A DNA stretch of 64,000 nt, taken from Wielerella bovis (lineage in GTDB: Bacteria; Pseudomonadota; Gammaproteobacteria; Burkholderiales; Neisseriaceae). A program made the position numbers and the translations under genes. The notes beneath the pieces were generated by a model. It was not told where the DNA came from. It was given only the letters and a program-made list of their open reading frames with translations, and did no database searches. Below are positions 28,048-37,628 of the stretch, piece by piece (the first letter of the stretch is position 1; each line of letters opens with the position of its first letter). The stretch lies in contig NZ_CP092361.1 of NCBI RefSeq assembly GCF_022354465.1, forward strand, positions 1,302,001 through 1,366,000. Reading direction: 5' to 3'.

Positions 28048-28478
28048 TTATTTCCAAATACCACCCATAGACATCATCTGTTGTGCATAAGCTTGCATCT
28101 GTTCAACTTCACTCAATTCAATTCCTTGTTGTGTCGCAAAACTTGCCCTTGACCTAATTTCAAAATATCGTTACCAAAACTATCGTAAATACGGTCATTA
28201 CCATCACCTAAATTAAACAAGTAGGTATCATTGCCTATACCACCTTCTAAACGGTCATCATTTTTGCCACCTTGCAAAATATCATTTCCTGCTCCGCCAA
28301 CAAAATAATCTATGCCTGAAACCTTTGCAAACCCCATTTTTTGAACTTTTTTGAAAAATAAATTCCTTAAAATTCAAAATATTAAAATTTTTAAAAATCA
28401 AATTTTAGGGGTTTTGCAAAGGTTTCTGCCTGTATTACCAATAAAAACATCATCACCGTTACCACCATAAATTTATGA
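28048..28478 (-). pseudogene. Remnant of a second RTX protein, interrupted by a miniature element
   Basis: Read on the minus strand: IYGGNGDDVFIGNTG, then the 109-bp element (28318-28426), then GIDYFVGGAGNDILQGGKND and further RTX nonapeptides to about 28150. A one-base frameshift near 28135 leads into a plausible tail that ends MMSMGGIWK at 28048. Removing the element and one copy of its 5-bp duplication restores NTGIDYFVGGAGND exactly. The 5' side is cut at ~28478 by an in-frame stop, close to a Correia-like element. It faces the FrpC-like gene tail to tail. Confidence 0.8.
28318..28426. repeat. GAAACC miniature element, copy inside the RTX remnant
   Basis: 109 bp with termini GAAACCTTTGCAAACCCC and GGGGTTTTGCAAAGGTTTC and a very AT-rich interior. 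The flanks show a 5-bp duplication, TGCCT. It is a near copy, in inverted orientation, of 36544-36653. The ends resemble those of IS5-group elements of Neisseria such as IS1106 (from memory). Confidence 0.8.
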
Positions 28479-28495
28479 AGTTACACAAGCATAAT

Positions 28496-28602
28496 TATAG
28501 TGGATTCAATTTAAATCAGAACAAGGCAACAGCGACCGCCATGTACACATAGTACATAAGGGAGCTGGCAACGCTGTACTGGTTTAAATTGAATTTACTA
28601 TA
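28496..28602. repeat. Correia-like element, arm type A
   Basis: 107 bp, TATAGTGGATTCAATTTAAA to TTTAAATTGAATTTACTATA; the core reads ACAAGGCAACAGCGACC and GTACACATAGTACATAAGG. It sits between the RTX remnant and the ftsK stop. Confidence 0.85.
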
Positions 28603-28620
28603 CAATACAAAATTTTCTGT

Positions 28621-31242
28621 TTACGCAATATCCAAACTTCGCGCTAAAATCTGACGTTTGCCATCAGACGCGGCTGGCGAGACAATGCCACCATCTTCTA
28701 GCGCTTGCATCAAATTGGCGGCGCGGTTGTAACCAATACGCAAATGCCGTTGCAGCGCGGAAATGGAGGTTTTGCGACTGCTAACCACAAATTGTACAGC
28801 TTGGTCAAACAAATCATCGCCGCCATGCTGATTGGCTTGAGGATTGATGAATTGATTGGTTTCCAATGTGGCTTCACCTGTCAATATGCCTTCCACATAA
28901 TCAGGTTCGGCTTGCGCTTTGATAAATGCCACTACATTATGCACTTCATCATCGCTGACAAATGCGCCTTGAATGCGTTTGGGTTCAGCCTCACCTGGTT
29001 GCAAGAACAGCAAATCACCTTGTTTCAACAAATCTTCCGCGCCCATTTGGTCAAGAATGGTACGGCTGTCAATGCGGCTTTGCACGGTAAATGCCATGCG
29101 CGTTGGCACATTGGCTTTGATTAAACCTGTAATCACGTCCACACTTGGGCGTTGGGTGGCGATAATCATGTGAATACCTGCCGCACGTGCTTTTTGTGCC
29201 AAACGTGCAATTTGGGTTTCCACCGCTTTTTTCTCGGTCATCATCAAATCTGCCAATTCGTCAATCACAACAACGATTTGCGGCAAGGTTTCCAATGGTT
29301 CAGGGTCATCGGGATTTAAGCTAAACGGATTAGGAATGGGTTTAGCAACTTTGATGGCAGCCTGAATTTTTTCGTTATAACCAGCTAAATTACGCACGCC
29401 AACGTGTGCCAGCAAACGATAACGTTTTTCCATTTCTGCCACACACCAATTCAAGGCATTGCCTGCTTCTTTCATATCGGTAACCACAGGGCAAAGCAGA
29501 TGCGGTATGCCTTCATAAACCGATAATTCCAACATTTTCGGGTCAATCATAATAAAGCGCACTTCATCAGGTTTGGCTTTATATAACATAGACATAATCA
29601 TGGCATTAACGCCAACCGATTTGCCCGAACCTGTCATACCGCCCACCAATAAATGCGGCATTTTTGCCAAATCACCCACAATCGCATTACCCGCAATATC
29701 CTTGCCCAAAGCTACGGTTAATTTGGATTTGGCTTCGGTAAAAATTTGCGCCTTTAAAATTTCCTGCAAAACTACTTCTTGGCGATGTTCATTGGGTACT
29801 TCAATCCCCATCGTGTTTTTACCCAAAATAGTTTCTACCACGCGGACAGATTGAATTTTCAATGAACGCGCTAAATCTTTGCTTAAATTGACAATTTGAC
29901 TGCCTTTTACCCCTTTAGCAGGTAAAATTTCATAGCGTGTAATCACAGGACCTGATGTTGCTTCCACCACTTCCACATGGATACCAAATTCTGCCAGTTT
30001 TTCTTCAATCAACTGTGCCGTTTCGTCCAATTGTTCTTGCGACATGGTTACAGGATTGGGATTGGGTGTTTTCAGGCTGCCTAATACAGGTAATTGATAT
30101 TCCCCATGCTCAGGCTGCATCACATCATTTGTGTCCGATAGCAGCGAATCTGTGGTTTGAATAGCAGGTTTAGTCACTTGCAATTGTCGTTTCTTGGGAG
30201 CAGGAACAACATTTTCAGATTGTTCCTGCTCCATCGTATGCTTTACCGCTAAACTGCGATTACTCATACTACTGACAGGTGGCGTTACAGGTGCAGACAC
30301 AATTTGTTCCGCTTCCAACACACTGCGAGGCTGTACAATTTTGCTTTCTAAACCTTTTTCAGACTGCCCATCTATTTTTTTCTTACTGTCTTTATCATGA
30401 AAAATCTGCTGAAACAATCTTTCCAACTGATTGCCCAAACGTTCCATAAAATCTAGCCATGAAATCTGTATCAATAAAGAAAACGCAAGCATAGAAATAA
30501 TGAAAAACAGAGCAACGCTACCAGTGGCACCCAAAGCATGGTTTAATCCAGAAGCAATCATGGAGCCAACAAAACCACCTGCGCCCAGCGGCAAACTTCT
30601 ATCCAAATCTGCACCAAATGCAAATGCTTCCAATACAGGACTGGTCAGCAACAAAATACCCAAGCCCGTACCCGCAATCATTGGATTATACGGTTGCGTA
30701 CCTTTGTCCAAAATCGGGCGGAAATTGCGATACAGCCAAATGCCTGCCATACCGACAAACCACCATGCCGACAAACCGAAAATATAATACAAAATATCGG
30801 CAAGATATGCCCCTGCTAAACCACCGACATTCATAATTTCGCCTAAACGCGGAATGCTGCGCGACCACGATGGGTCTTTCATAGAAAAAGTCAGCAATGT
30901 CAGCATCAAATACCCTGTTACCACCAACAAAAATAACCACAGTGTATCGCCAATCAAGTTTCGGTCGCGTTCGTTTACGCTAGGTTGCTGCAAAGCAGGA
31001 ACTTCGGCTGGTTTATTGAATGCAGCAGGCGTTTTAACTTGAATATTGCCAGAAGCTGTTTTTTTGTTTGTAGATACGGGTTTCGCAGGTGGCGTTTTAA
31101 CCATTGCCGATGCCACTTTACTTTTGGATTTATTGTTTTTAGCAGTTGTTTTACCTTTTACTGCGCTCATTTTGATGTTGGGCGTGGCTGCTTTATTGTT
31201 TTTATTTTTAGATTTAAATAGGTTTGAAAGATATTTAGACAT
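28621..31242 (-). CDS. ftsK: DNA translocase FtsK
   Basis: Pumps DNA at the septum and activates XerCD at dif. 873 residues: a Lys-rich cytoplasmic start (1-~90), four to five membrane helices (~95-260), a Pro/Gln-rich linker (~270-390), the alpha-beta motor with Walker [12 protein letters not shown] (~533) and Walker [13 protein letters not shown], and the winged-helix gamma domain (~810-873; [20 protein letters not shown]) that reads KOPS. FtsK and SpoIIIE share this layout; the single chromosomal copy is expected to be FtsK. It is the last gene before a repeat-rich zone on its 3' side. Confidence 0.95.
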   Translation of the reverse strand: MSKYLSNLFKSKNKNNKAATPNIKMSAVKGKTTAKNNKSKSKVASAMVKTPPAKPVSTNKKTASGNIQVKTPAAFNKPAEVPALQQPSVNERDRNLIGDTLWLFLLVVTGYLMLTLLTFSMKDPSWSRSIPRLGEIMNVGGLAGAYLADILYYIFGLSAWWFVGMAGIWLYRNFRPILDKGTQPYNPMIAGTGLGILLLTSPVLEAFAFGADLDRSLPLGAGGFVGSMIASGLNHALGATGSVALFFIISMLAFSLLIQISWLDFMERLGNQLERLFQQIFHDKDSKKKIDGQSEKGLESKIVQPRSVLEAEQIVSAPVTPPVSSMSNRSLAVKHTMEQEQSENVVPAPKKRQLQVTKPAIQTTDSLLSDTNDVMQPEHGEYQLPVLGSLKTPNPNPVTMSQEQLDETAQLIEEKLAEFGIHVEVVEATSGPVITRYEILPAKGVKGSQIVNLSKDLARSLKIQSVRVVETILGKNTMGIEVPNEHRQEVVLQEILKAQIFTEAKSKLTVALGKDIAGNAIVGDLAKMPHLLVGGMTGSGKSVGVNAMIMSMLYKAKPDEVRFIMIDPKMLELSVYEGIPHLLCPVVTDMKEAGNALNWCVAEMEKRYRLLAHVGVRNLAGYNEKIQAAIKVAKPIPNPFSLNPDDPEPLETLPQIVVVIDELADLMMTEKKAVETQIARLAQKARAAGIHMIIATQRPSVDVITGLIKANVPTRMAFTVQSRIDSRTILDQMGAEDLLKQGDLLFLQPGEAEPKRIQGAFVSDDEVHNVVAFIKAQAEPDYVEGILTGEATLETNQFINPQANQHGGDDLFDQAVQFVVSSRKTSISALQRHLRIGYNRAANLMQALEDGGIVSPAASDGKRQILARSLDIA

Positions 31243-31617
31243 GGTTCGCAGTTATAAAATTAAATAAAAGGCAGCCTGAAAATAAACAGGCTGGCAAAAT
31301 ATTGAAAATAGGCGATTATAGCGCATTTTTATGGTGTTTGGGCGTGTATCAAAAATACGCTGCACGGTGTTTCAGGCTGCCTTATTTGTAGAAATTTCCG
31401 AAGGCTAATAACAGCACAGAGGTATTTATAGTCGTTTAAAATAAAGGTAACAGTAATCGCCGTGTACACCTAGCTGGCAATACTGTATTATTTTTATTTT
31501 ACCTAACCATCATTCCAAAATGGATAAGAAAGCGAGCTTACTGCAGTTAAAAAAACAACCGAGAATGACACACCTCCTCTGTCATTATCTTCCAACATTC
31601 TGAGATTTCCCCTAGAT
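31243..31617. other. Intergenic region with a degenerate Correia-like element
   Basis: No gene is visible. A copy at 31427-~31505 starts TATAGTCGTTTAAAATAAAG, keeps GCCGTGTACACC and ATACTGTATTATTTTTATTT, but has lost part of its core and its final CTATA. Uptake sequences lie near 31268-31280 and 31371-31382. Confidence 0.5.
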
Positions 31618-32343
31618 TCATACAAAATCCCCCCACAAAGTTTGCATCGCCGCAATCGCCGCCAAACTGGCTGTTTCGGTACGCAAAACACGCTGTCCCA
31701 ATGTGATTGCCTGAAAACCTGCATCAAATGCCGACTGTTCTTCCGCTGCCGTCCAACCACCTTCTGGACCAATCATTAAATGCAATTTTTGCGGAGCAGG
31801 CGAAATATCGCGCAAGGTGGTGGCACGATTCAAACTCATCAACAAATGCAATTCATCGCGTGGCATCTGCGCCAAATAATCTTTCAGCGACATAATCGGC
31901 AATACTGCTGGCACAAAATTGCGCCCACTTTGTTCACACGCGGCAATCACAATATCTTGCCAACGTTGCACGCGTTTATCCGCCCTCTCGCCCGATAAAC
32001 GCACCACGCAACGTTCACTGATAATCGGCTGAATGCGTGATACGCCCAATTCCACGCTTTTTTGCAGCGTGAAATCCATGCGCTCGCCGCTGGAAATGGC
32101 TTGTATTAATTGAATATTTAATGGGCTTTCACGATGGGCTGTTATTTCTTGCGTGATACGGCAACTGGCATGACGTTTACCCACTTCGCTGATTTGGGCG
32201 AGATATTCTTTGCCATCGCCGTTGAATAAAGTTATCGCATCGCCCGTATTCAAACGCAAAACGTGAATATGGCGAATAATATTATCGGGCAAATCTAGCG
32301 AAGTTTGCGGCGCAAGTGGGGCGGTTAAATAAAATCGTGGCAT
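31618..32343 (-). CDS. rsmE: 16S rRNA m3U1498 methyltransferase RsmE
   Basis: Methylates N3 of U1498 in 16S rRNA with SAM. Start set at ATG 32343 (MPRFYLTAPLAPQ), giving 241 residues; the frame upstream to 32421 reads through an uptake sequence and looks untranslated. An N-terminal PUA-like domain (1-~70) precedes a SPOUT knot fold with LMIGPEGGWTAAEEQ and LGQRVLRTETASLAA, the SAM-binding trefoil motifs. Convergent to nothing; the 5' side is divergent from the phosphatase gene. Confidence 0.95.
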   Translation of the reverse strand: MPRFYLTAPLAPQTSLDLPDNIIRHIHVLRLNTGDAITLFNGDGKEYLAQISEVGKRHASCRITQEITAHRESPLNIQLIQAISSGERMDFTLQKSVELGVSRIQPIISERCVVRLSGERADKRVQRWQDIVIAACEQSGRNFVPAVLPIMSLKDYLAQMPRDELHLLMSLNRATTLRDISPAPQKLHLMIGPEGGWTAAEEQSAFDAGFQAITLGQRVLRTETASLAAIAAMQTLWGDFV

Positions 32344-32501
32344 GATAACTGTGTTTAAAAAAATAAAGTTAAAATGATTTTTCAGGCTGCCTATCAATAA
32401 AATAATGCAGCCTGAAACCAAGTTTTATGTAGCCAAAACTACATGAATATTATGATAATGTTAAAATTATATCCTTTGTTTCTATTTTATCAAAAAAAGC
32501 C

Positions 32502-33296
32502 ATGAAACCCATAAACACTTTGACTTACCTTGTCCGCGAAGTCGCCGCCAGCGAAATGATGCCATATTTTTTGAAAACGGCACATTCGCGCAAAGATGAT
32601 GGTAGTGTGTTATCGCAAGCAGATATGGCAACACAAAACGCATTGGTTTTCAGACTGCCTCAAATCATCGCTGCGCCTGTGTTGGGTGAAGAAATGTCCG
32701 CAGCACAGCAACAGCAATTATGGCAATCAGCAGATGTCGGTTTGTGGGTGATTGACCCGCTGGACGGCACAAATAATTTTGTTAATGGCATTCCGCATTT
32801 TGCCATATCGGTGGCGTATGTGCAGGGTGGTCGGGCTATGCTGGGCGCGGTGTACAATCCTGTGTCGGACGAATGTTTTTATGCGGTGCGTGGCGAAGGT
32901 GCGTGGCTCAATGATACGCCCTTACCCCTGCGGCGCGTTTCTAAAAAATTACACGAAGCGGTGGCTGGTGTGGAAACCAAGCGATTGCGCTCGGCGAAAT
33001 TAGTCAATAGTATCAATTATTTTCTACCCGTTGGCACGATGCGGAATATGGGCAGCAGCACTCTGGATTGGTGTTATTTGGCTGCTGGGCGATACGATGT
33101 CTATGTGCATGGCGGACAAAATTTGTGGGATTACGCCGCAGGTGCGCTGATTTTGGAAGAATCGGGCGGTTTGCTGACTACGTTGGAAGGCGATGATTTT
33201 TGGAGTGGTTTGCATGCATTCAAACGTTCGGTTATCGCGGCAGGGCAGCCTGAATTATTTGAAAAATGGGTGGCTTGGGTGCGAAAAAATCAGTGA
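32502..33296 (+). CDS. Inositol-monophosphatase-family phosphatase
   Basis: A 264-residue Mg-dependent phosphatase. Metal-binding motifs are LGEEMSA (Glu), DPLDGTNNF (two Asp, ~84-92) and WDYAAGALILEESGG (Asp near the C-terminus). Members act on inositol phosphates, PAP (CysQ) or have regulatory roles (SuhB); the sequence alone does not decide. The region around RLPQIIAAP carries an in-frame uptake-like sequence. The next gene, 33461, is AT-rich and probably unrelated. Confidence 0.85.
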   Translation: MKPINTLTYLVREVAASEMMPYFLKTAHSRKDDGSVLSQADMATQNALVFRLPQIIAAPVLGEEMSAAQQQQLWQSADVGLWVIDPLDGTNNFVNGIPHFAISVAYVQGGRAMLGAVYNPVSDECFYAVRGEGAWLNDTPLPLRRVSKKLHEAVAGVETKRLRSAKLVNSINYFLPVGTMRNMGSSTLDWCYLAAGRYDVYVHGGQNLWDYAAGALILEESGGLLTTLEGDDFWSGLHAFKRSVIAAGQPELFEKWVAWVRKNQ

Positions 33297-33460
33297 TTGG
33301 GTGAGTTTGATAAAATCACGCAATACACAGTACATCTGTGGTTTGGATACTACTACCCAACATTTCTTGTGTAATTCAAAATTGGTCGGACTCAACAATC
33401 TGATTTACATATCATTTTTCAGGCAGCCTGAAAGCCTTTTCATTAAAGGAAAATATCAAA

Positions 33461-34606
33461 ATGGAAAAAAATAAAATTACCGTTGAATTATTAGAAAAAG
33501 TTATTTCCGTTTTGGGGGAAAAATCAAAAATAAATGAATCTTTACGAGAGAAAATAAATAATGTAATTTTCATTTTAATTTTAATGAAAAACGACGATGA
33601 CTGCTGGTTGACACTTTGTCCATTTAATTATGGCTATATTGGAGAAAAATTTTATACATCTTTAAAAAGAATTAGCGAAAACAATAAAGACGCTTTTGAT
33701 GAATATTACTTTGACCATATATTTTTATTTTCTATACGTTTTTTAAGAGAAGCAATGATAAGCTTACAACGTAAACATTTATTTAATTATCAAAATTTAT
33801 ATGATTCTCATGACTTTCAAGCTATTTGGACAAAGTTTAAAACTCTAACTACTGATTATGTAGCGGATGCAGGATTAAAAGAACAATTACTTTACATTCA
33901 AAATGAATTGGATTATCAGATTTTAAACCATTATTTAGGAGGCAAAGAATTTCAGGCAATGGCTGACTTTGATGAAAATATCAAGAAAGCAAAAAATCAA
34001 ATTCATGAATTAGAGAATTTAATACAAACATCTCGCCAAGAATTAGAAAGCCTTATAGACAAAACCAATAATGAAGCCAATGCAAAAATTCAAGAAGTAC
34101 AAAGATTAGAAACATCTTTAAAAACGTATAAAGAAGGTTTTAATTTTGTTGGCTTATCCAATGGTTTCAGCAAATTACTGGAGAAAAAAGAAACCAGTAA
34201 AAATTGTATATTTTGGTTATTGAGCCTAATTGGCGCATTTATTATTAGCGTGCCATTTATCAAAATAGTTTCAGAAACAGAATGGACAAATATAACGTGG
34301 CAACAATTATTAATTAGCATCGGTTTGGAATTTGTTTTAATTTACTTTTTCCGAGTAATACTCAATCAATATCGCGCGGTTGAAACCCAAATTATGCAAT
34401 TAGAATTGCGTTTATCACTTTGTCAATTTATTCAAGCATATGCAGAGTATGCAAAAGAAATCAAAAAGAATGATAAAGACGCATTAGAAAAATTTGAAAA
34501 TCTGATTTTCAGCAGTATTTTATCCAATGACAATAATATCCCCAGTACTTTTGATGGCATGGAACAAATTACTCAATTAATTAAAGAACTGAAAAGTAAG
34601 CCTTAA
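33461..34606 (+). CDS. AT-rich orphan: coiled coil plus two membrane helices
   Basis: 381 residues. The N-terminal ~150 are helical and soluble; ~165-235 form a coiled coil (KKAKNQIHELENLIQTSRQE). Two hydrophobic helices follow at ~245-267 (IFWLLSLIGAFIISVPFI) and ~280-300, then a C-terminal helical tail of ~80 residues. The base composition is much more AT-rich than its neighbours ettA and the phosphatase, suggesting acquisition. AAAGGA precedes the ATG and an uptake sequence lies on each side of the gene. I do not recognise it; such soluble-coil-2TM layouts occur among stress and phage-defence effectors, but that is only an analogy. Confidence 0.6.
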   Translation: MEKNKITVELLEKVISVLGEKSKINESLREKINNVIFILILMKNDDDCWLTLCPFNYGYIGEKFYTSLKRISENNKDAFDEYYFDHIFLFSIRFLREAMISLQRKHLFNYQNLYDSHDFQAIWTKFKTLTTDYVADAGLKEQLLYIQNELDYQILNHYLGGKEFQAMADFDENIKKAKNQIHELENLIQTSRQELESLIDKTNNEANAKIQEVQRLETSLKTYKEGFNFVGLSNGFSKLLEKKETSKNCIFWLLSLIGAFIISVPFIKIVSETEWTNITWQQLLISIGLEFVLIYFFRVILNQYRAVETQIMQLELRLSLCQFIQAYAEYAKEIKKNDKDALEKFENLIFSSILSNDNNIPSTFDGMEQITQLIKELKSKP

Positions 34607-34715
34607 CTTTCAGGCTGCCTGAAACTACTTTTTACATCAAAATTTGTTAAAATGCTGATGATTTCACACATCAGCAGCAACTTTTTCTTTTTGTTTATTT
34701 TTTGGAGCGAGAAAA

Positions 34716-36389
34716 ATGTCCCAATACGTTTATTCCATGTTGCGCGTGAGCAAAGTTGTACCGCCGCAAAAAACCATTATCAAAGACATTTCCCTGTCCT
34801 TTTTCCCAGGGGCGAAAATCGGCTTGCTGGGCTTGAACGGCGCGGGCAAATCCACCGTTTTGCGGATTATGGCGGGCGTAGACAAGGAATTTGAAGGCGA
34901 AGCCGTGCCAATGAGCGGCTTGAAAATCGGCTATTTGCCGCAAGAGCCTGAACTTGACCCCGAAAAAACCGTACGTGAAGAAGTGGAAAGCGGTTTGGGC
35001 GAAGTGGTTGCCGCGCAAAAGCGTTTGGAAGAAGTGTATGCCGCCTACGCCGACCCTGATGCCGATTTTGATGCTTTGGCTGAAGAACAAGGGCGTTTGG
35101 AAGCGATTATTGCCGCTGGTTCGTCCAGTGGCGGTGGCGCGGAACACGAGTTGGAAATCGCCGCCGATGCGTTAAGGCTGCCTGAATGGGACGCGAAAAT
35201 CGCCAATTTGTCGGGTGGCGAAAAACGCCGCGTGGCTTTGTGCAAATTGCTGTTGTCCAAGCCCGATATGTTGCTGTTGGACGAGCCGACCAACCACTTG
35301 GATGCGGAATCTGTTGAATGGTTGGAACAATTTTTGGTGCGTTTCCCTGGGACGGTGGTGGCGGTAACCCACGACCGCTATTTCTTGGACAATGCCGCCG
35401 AGTGGATTTTGGAGCTTGACCGCGGACACGGCATTCCTTGGAAAGGCAATTATTCGTCTTGGTTGGAACAAAAAGAGCAGCGTTTAGCCAACGAAGCCAA
35501 ATCCGAAGCCGCACGCATTAAAGCGATGAAACAAGAGCTGGAATGGGTGCGCCAAAACGCCAAAGGTCGCCAAGCCAAATCCAAAGCACGTTTGGCGCGT
35601 TTTGAAGAAATGTCTAATTACGAATACCAAAAACGCAATGAAACGCAGGAAATTTTCATTCCTGTCGCCGAGCGTTTGGGCAATGAAGTGATTGAATTTG
35701 TGAATGTTTCCAAATCGTTTGGCGACCGCGTGTTGATTGACGATTTGAGTTTCAAAATCCCAGCAGGCGCGATTGTGGGCGTGATTGGCGCGAACGGTGC
35801 GGGTAAATCCACTTTGTTCAAACTGATTTCGGGTAAAGAGCAGCCTGATTCGGGCGAAGTGAAAATCGGGCAAACCGTGAAATTGTCTTTGATTGACCAA
35901 AGCCGCGAAGGTTTGGGCAACGACAAAACGGTGTTTGACGAGATTGCCGAAGGGCGCGATATTTTGCAAGTGGGGCAATTTGAATTGCCAGCGCGCGCGT
36001 ATTTGGGGCGTTTCAATTTCAAGGGCAGCGACCAAAGCAAGATTGTCGGCAATCTGTCGGGCGGCGAGCGCGGACGTTTGCATTTGGCGAAAACGCTGAT
36101 TGCGGGCGGCAATGTGTTGTTGTTGGACGAGCCGTCTAACGATTTGGACGTGGAAACTTTACGCGCGTTGGAAGACGCTTTGTTGGAATTTGCAGGCAGC
36201 GTGATGGTGATTTCGCACGACCGTTGGTTCTTGGACAGAATCGCCACGCACATTTTGGCGTGTGAAGGCGATTCAAAATGGGTGTTTTTTGACGGCAACT
36301 ATCAGGAATACGAAGCGGACAAAAAACGCCGTTTGGGCGAAGAAGGAGCGAAACCGAAACGGATTAAGTATAAGCCTGTAACGCGATAA
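34716..36389 (+). CDS. ettA: Energy-dependent translational throttle protein EttA (ABC-F)
   Basis: EttA binds the ribosomal E site and gates entry into elongation according to the ATP/ADP ratio. The 557 residues and the start SQYVYSMLRVSKVVPPQK are typical of EttA. Two ATP domains: GLNGAGKST and [21 protein letters not shown] and [27 protein letters not shown] and LLLDEPSNDLDVET. Between them is the arm region with PELDPEKTVREEV and the basic linker. GGAGCGAG precedes the ATG. A palindrome with GTAGGGTGC follows. Confidence 0.95.
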   Translation: MSQYVYSMLRVSKVVPPQKTIIKDISLSFFPGAKIGLLGLNGAGKSTVLRIMAGVDKEFEGEAVPMSGLKIGYLPQEPELDPEKTVREEVESGLGEVVAAQKRLEEVYAAYADPDADFDALAEEQGRLEAIIAAGSSSGGGAEHELEIAADALRLPEWDAKIANLSGGEKRRVALCKLLLSKPDMLLLDEPTNHLDAESVEWLEQFLVRFPGTVVAVTHDRYFLDNAAEWILELDRGHGIPWKGNYSSWLEQKEQRLANEAKSEAARIKAMKQELEWVRQNAKGRQAKSKARLARFEEMSNYEYQKRNETQEIFIPVAERLGNEVIEFVNVSKSFGDRVLIDDLSFKIPAGAIVGVIGANGAGKSTLFKLISGKEQPDSGEVKIGQTVKLSLIDQSREGLGNDKTVFDEIAEGRDILQVGQFELPARAYLGRFNFKGSDQSKIVGNLSGGERGRLHLAKTLIAGGNVLLLDEPSNDLDVETLRALEDALLEFAGSVMVISHDRWFLDRIATHILACEGDSKWVFFDGNYQEYEADKKRRLGEEGAKPKRIKYKPVTR

Positions 36390-36395
36390 AAATAG

Positions 36396-36421
36396 GTAGG
36401 GTGCAACTGGTTGCACCCTAC
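36396..36421. terminator. GTAGGGTGC palindrome after ettA
   Basis: GTAGGGTGCAAC and GTTGCACCCTAC are perfect inverted arms around two bases. It is a small recurrent palindrome of this genome type and could serve as the ettA terminator. Confidence 0.5.
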
Positions 36422-36490
36422 AAATATATGATGTTTTCAGGTTTCAAATTAGTGTTCATTACATTAATGTATATGCGGAAAGATATAGTT

Positions 36491-36527
36491 ATGCCGTCTG
36501 AAAAGATTTGGATTTTTCAGACGGCAT
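36491..36527. repeat. Inverted pair of the foreign uptake sequence ATGCCGTCTGAA
   Basis: ATGCCGTCTGAAAA and TTTTCAGACGGCAT flank a nine-base loop. This is the dialect of N. meningitidis and N. gonorrhoeae, not of this genome. It marks the left edge of the 36.4-42.3 kb island. It may act as a terminator. Confidence 0.9.
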
Positions 36528-36543
36528 AATTTGTTTGCAAAAT

Positions 36544-36653
36544 TGAAACCTTTGCAAAACTCCTAAAATTTGATATTTAAAAATTTTAATTTTTTGAATT
36601 TTAAGAACTTTATTTTTCAAAAAAGTTCAAAAAATGGGGTTTGCAAAGGTTTC
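36544..36653. repeat. GAAACC miniature element, AT-rich copy
   Basis: 110 bp, GAAACCTTTGCAAAACTCC to GGGGTTTGCAAAGGTTTC, AT-rich inside and matching 28318-28426 in the other orientation. AAAATT flanks both sides, but the AT-richness makes this duplication uncertain. Confidence 0.75.
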
Positions 36654-36727
36654 AAAATTAGAAATGTTTTAAACAGCGTGGACAATGATTTGAGTAACCT
36701 TGTTCTTTTTCAATTATTTTAAAACAA

Positions 36728-37216
36728 TTATAAATTGAGGGGAAAATCAGGTAATCTAAAGATAACATCCTCCACAGTTCCTCTTGGATAACAAATTTCT
36801 TTAAAAGTTTTAGCATAATCAAAACTATAAAATAATCTTTCTTTATCTCCTGCGTAACCCATCTCAAGAATCAAACAATCAATACTGCAATCTTCCAAAC
36901 TACCTGTTTTCATTCCCATATAAGTTGTCTCGATAGAGAATATATTTTTTAGTTTACAAGATTCATAGGCAGATAAATCAAAATCAGCCATACCAAAATC
37001 TTTTCCATCAGTACCTCCCGCATAATCTTTATCTTTAAACGAAGCTTTTAAATTAGGGAAAACAGTTGATAAAGCATAGTATTCACGAGGGCAATGCTTA
37101 GGATAAATTTCGTCGCCAATAATAATTTGAACTCTGCCAAATACAAAGGGCTCATTGATTAAGTCAACTGTCCAAATAAAACCAAATGTTTTATCTTCAT
37201 TACTAATTAAATTCAT
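36728..37216 (-). CDS. Imm42-like immunity protein
   Basis: 162 residues, soluble and acidic. The start (KTFGFIWTVDLINEPFVFGRVQI then GDEIYPK) resembles the Imm42 family of polymorphic-toxin immunity proteins, which typically begin with an FG.FAI-type strand and a G..YP motif. The match is from memory of the family pattern and is moderate. No intact cognate toxin is adjacent; the hemagglutinin remnant at 39.1-39.7 kb may belong to the same former system. AT-rich like the rest of the island. Confidence 0.5.
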   Translation of the reverse strand: MNLISNEDKTFGFIWTVDLINEPFVFGRVQIIIGDEIYPKHCPREYYALSTVFPNLKASFKDKDYAGGTDGKDFGMADFDLSAYESCKLKNIFSIETTYMGMKTGSLEDCSIDCLILEMGYAGDKERLFYSFDYAKTFKEICYPRGTVEDVIFRLPDFPLNL

Positions 37217-37367
37217 TTTTTCACCCTAATAAACGATTTTTCTTTTGATCTAGAAAAGAGCTACGTAAACGTGACTTTTGTAGCCCAGCAAGAGTAGGGT
37301 GTGTGCCCCAGCACGCACGCGTTTGAACAGTATACAGGGTATCTGGATTTAGCTTTTATGAGAATAA

Positions 37368-37405
37368 ATGCCGTCTGAAAAATTTGATAACTTTTCAGAC
37401 GGCAT
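37368..37405. repeat. Second inverted pair of ATGCCGTCTGAA
   Basis: ATGCCGTCTGAAAA and TTTTCAGACGGCAT around a ten-base loop, in the 37217-37477 gap. GTAGGGTG-type palindromic fragments lie on both sides (~37291-37312 and ~37425-37452). Confidence 0.9.
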
Positions 37406-37477
37406 TGGGTTATAGGCCATAGAATGCGTGCGTGCTGAGGCACGCACCCTACACATGGATTTTAAGTTGCGTGCAGG

Positions 37478-37615
37478 CTACGGCTTGCTAGGACAGCCCC
37501 ATGTTTTTTTATACTCAGCCTTAATACGAGGAATATCCTCAGGGCAATATTTCTTCATTTGAGAAAATTGGAAAAATGGTATATCAAACGGGCTGCAAGA
37601 TTGCGAGGTAAGCAT
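37478..37615 (-). pseudogene. Truncated small gene fused to an IS1016 end
   Basis: ATG at 37615 follows a strong GGAG site, 13 bases after the lipoprotein stop. It encodes ~39 native residues (MLTSQSCSPFDIPFFQFSQM at the start, then YCPEDIPRIKAEYK) and then runs into CTAGGACAGCCCC (37488-37500), the terminal 13 bases of the IS1016-like element, and stops at 37478. It is probably the 5' end of a gene cut off by an IS-mediated deletion. Function unknown. Confidence 0.55.
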
Positions 37616-37628
37616 AAAATCTCCTTAT

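Noticed and set aside
36658-36867. Minus-strand ORF ending in a Cys-X-X-Cys tail (NHCPRCLKHF)
   Set aside because: Most of it overlaps the Imm42-like gene in another frame. The tail is suggestive of a zinc ribbon but there is no start or body to support a gene.
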